From NCBI GenBank assembly GCA_017880705.1, contig JADGRS010000220.1:1-5958 (forward strand): a stretch of DNA of 5,958 nucleotides, in the 5' to 3' direction. This document shows, one piece after another, positions 4,582 through 5,958 of this stretch. Each line of letters begins with the position of its first letter. The first letter of the stretch is position 1. The position numbers were made by a program, and so were the translations under genes. A model generated the notes under the pieces. That model did not search any database and was not told where the DNA came from. It saw nothing but the letters and a program-made list of their open reading frames with translations. The DNA comes from Burkholderiales bacterium. Lineage in GTDB: Bacteria; Pseudomonadota; Gammaproteobacteria; Burkholderiales; Usitatibacteraceae.

Positions 4582-5958
4582 GTGGGTCTCATCCGTTCTC
4601 TCCCCGAGCTGCTCGTCAATCAAATCGCCGCGGGCGAGGTGGTCGACCGTCCCGCCGCCGCGCTGAAGGAGCTGATGGAGAACAGCCTCGACGCGGGGGC
4701 CCGATCGGTCGCCGTCGACCTCGCCGAAGGCGGCGTGCGCCGGCTGCGCGTGGTCGACGACGGCGCGGGCATCGAGCGCGACGACCTGCCCCTCGCGGTG
4801 GCGCGCTTCGCGACCAGCAAGATCTCGACCCTCGAGGACCTCGAGCGCGCCGCCACGCTCGGCTTCCGCGGCGAGGCCCTCGCCTCGATCGGCGCCGTCG
4901 CGCGGCTCGCGATCGTGAGCCGGCGCGAAGCGGATCGCCACGCGTGGCGCATCGCATGCGAGGCGGGGCAGGTCTCCGCCGTCGAGCCCGCGGCCCTCGC
5001 CGCCGGCACCACGGTCGAAGCCGAGGACCTCTATTTCAACACCCCGGCACGGCGCAAGTTCCTGAAGAGCGAAGCGACCGAGTTTGCGCGCTGCGACGAG
5101 GCCTACTCGCGCATCGCCCTGTCGCGCCCCGGGATCGCCTTCTCGCTCACGCACAACGGGCGGCGCTCGTCGCACCTGCCTCCCGAGGGGCTGCGCGAGC
5201 GCGCGGCACGGGTGGTCGGCGAGGAATTCGCGCGCGATGCGATCGAGGTGAGTTCCGAGGGCGCGCGCGCCCGCCTCGGCGGCCTCGTGGCGCCGCCCGG
5301 ATTCACGCTCGCCTCGCGCGAGGCGCAGTACCTGTTCGTGAACGGTCGCTTCGTGCGCGACAAGATCGTCGCCCACGCGATCCGCGAGGCCTACGCCGAC
5401 GTGCTGCATCACGACCGCCACCCCGCGTATGTGCTCTTCCTCGACGTCGATCCCGCGCTCGTGGACGTGAACGTGCATCCGGCGAAGAGCGAGGTGCGTT
5501 TCCGCGAATCGAATGCGATGCACCAGTTCGTCTTCCACTCGCTCGCCCGCGCGCTCGCCGCGCCGCTCGCGGCCGCGGGTCTCCCCCGCGAAGGCGGGGA
5601 TCCCGGACCGGATTCCCGCCCTCGCGGGAACGACGGGCTCGCCGCTTTTCAGCAAGGGGGCCTCGAGGTCGCGCAGCCGTCGCGCGGCTACGAGGCTTTC
5701 TTCGCCGGGGCGCTCGTCGACGAACGTCGCGGTACGGCGCAAGCGGCCGCGCCCGCGCAGACGCCCACGCTCGGATTCGCCCTCGCGCAGTTGCAGGGCG
5801 TCTACATCCTCGCGCAGAACATGGCGGGCCTGGTGATCGTCGACATGCATGCGGCCCACGAGCGCATCGTCTACGAGGGCCTCAAGGACGCTCTCGAGGC
5901 GGCGTCCCTTCCGTCGCAGCCGCTCCTCGTGCCGATCCAGATGACGGCGACCGCGGAA
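4582..5958 (+). CDS. mutL: MutL, DNA mismatch repair protein (3' end missing)
   Basis: These are the first 459 codons of MutL, the ATPase that links mismatch recognition by MutS to strand removal. The family is usually about 600-650 aa, so roughly 150-190 residues lie beyond the edge. GHKL ATPase motifs are clear: NQIAAGEVVDRP at 13-24, ELMENSLDAGA at 30-40, DDGAGI at 59-64, RFATSKI at 75-81 and GFRGEALASI at 94-103. The transducer domain carries FVNGRFVRDK and DVNVHPAKSEVRF. The linker starts near residue 333 and the C-terminal domain near 396. That domain contains DMHAAHERIVYE at 421-432, fitting the metal-binding endonuclease motif DQHA(X)2E(X)4E with Met for Gln; E. coli MutL lacks this motif. 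The start is GTG at 4582, because an in-frame TAA at 4570-4572 leaves no better codon; no Shine-Dalgarno is visible. A REP-like palindrome encodes residues 333-351. The frame is intact throughout. Confidence 0.96.
   Translation, partial: MGLIRSLPELLVNQIAAGEVVDRPAAALKELMENSLDAGARSVAVDLAEGGVRRLRVVDDGAGIERDDLPLAVARFATSKISTLEDLERAATLGFRGEALASIGAVARLAIVSRREADRHAWRIACEAGQVSAVEPAALAAGTTVEAEDLYFNTPARRKFLKSEATEFARCDEAYSRIALSRPGIAFSLTHNGRRSSHLPPEGLRERAARVVGEEFARDAIEVSSEGARARLGGLVAPPGFTLASREAQYLFVNGRFVRDKIVAHAIREAYADVLHHDRHPAYVLFLDVDPALVDVNVHPAKSEVRFRESNAMHQFVFHSLARALAAPLAAAGLPREGGDPGPDSRPRGNDGLAAFQQGGLEVAQPSRGYEAFFAGALVDERRGTAQAAAPAQTPTLGFALAQLQGVYILAQNMAGLVIVDMHAAHERIVYEGLKDALEAASLPSQPLLVPIQMTATAE
5579..5634. 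repeat. 56-bp REP-like double-hairpin palindrome inside mutL
   Basis: The stretch is an imperfect palindrome with ends GTC and GAC; its two 28-bp halves match at 21 of 28 positions when one is reverse-complemented. It contains two perfect local hairpins. CCCCGC (5584-5589) pairs with GCGGGG (5594-5599) around GAAG, and TTCCCGC (5613-5619) pairs with GCGGGAA (5624-5630) around CCTC. From general knowledge, this resembles the dispersed family around TTCCCGC-GAAG-GCGGGAA found in many proteobacterial intergenic regions, whose translations read PAKAGI...PAFAG. Here the alternative plus frame gives SPAKAGIPDRIPALAGTT and the minus strand gives VPARAGIRSGIPAFAGET. In the mutL frame it encodes residues 333-351 (GLPREGGDP through GND). 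Confidence 0.8.

Noticed and set aside
5259..5272. 14-bp palindrome GGGCGCGCGCGCCC in mutL
   Set aside because: A simple GC run encoding Gly-Ala-Arg-Ala; expected by chance and codon bias in such GC-rich coding DNA.
4519..5859. Extension of the GGDEF-EAL reading frame upstream by 447 codons on the minus strand
   Set aside because: It is antisense to the clearly real mutL gene, has low-complexity Arg/Gly/Glu-rich composition and no domains, and the good AAGGAG-ATG start is at 4518.

Overview
The window is GC-rich and tightly packed. It looks like a chromosomal segment from a proteobacterium, most likely a betaproteobacterium. The gene order tsaE - N-acetylmuramoyl-L-alanine amidase - (insert) - mutL matches the conserved tsaE-ami-mutL-miaA-hfq neighbourhood of Beta- and Gammaproteobacteria. 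The DMHAAHER endonuclease motif in MutL is absent from E. coli MutL but resembles the one in Neisseria-type MutL. I cannot name a genus from this sequence.

Layout: positions 1-336 (+) hold the 3' part of tsaE, the ATPase of tRNA t6A synthesis. Positions 297-1688 (+) hold a complete periplasmic AMIN/Amidase_3 cell-wall amidase of the AmiB/AmiC type, overlapping tsaE by 40 bp. Positions 1689-2079 are a 391-bp region with no convincing gene; its main content is a 164-bp element bounded by a nearly perfect inverted repeat of about 30 bp. Positions 2080-4518 (-) hold a complete 812-aa membrane protein with six predicted helices, a coiled coil, PAS, GGDEF and EAL, in which both c-di-GMP domains keep their catalytic residues. 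Positions 4519-4581 are a 63-bp divergent promoter region. Positions 4582-5958 (+) hold the first 459 codons of mutL, running off the right edge.

Functionally, tsaE, the amidase and mutL are housekeeping genes for tRNA modification, daughter-cell separation and mismatch repair. They are often co-transcribed in related bacteria. Here a c-di-GMP signalling gene in the opposite orientation sits between the amidase and mutL, so mutL must have its own promoter. A -10-like TAACAT lies just upstream of the mutL GTG, there is no Shine-Dalgarno sequence, and the spacing suggests a leaderless or nearly leaderless transcript.

The most interesting non-gene signals are two. First, a 56-bp REP-like double-hairpin palindrome lies inside the mutL reading frame, exactly where the ATPase half gives way to the flexible linker. 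Second, the MITE-like inverted repeat lies in the convergent gap between the amidase and the GGDEF-EAL gene. I found no CRISPR array, tRNA, rRNA, recognisable transposase or clearly new multi-gene system.
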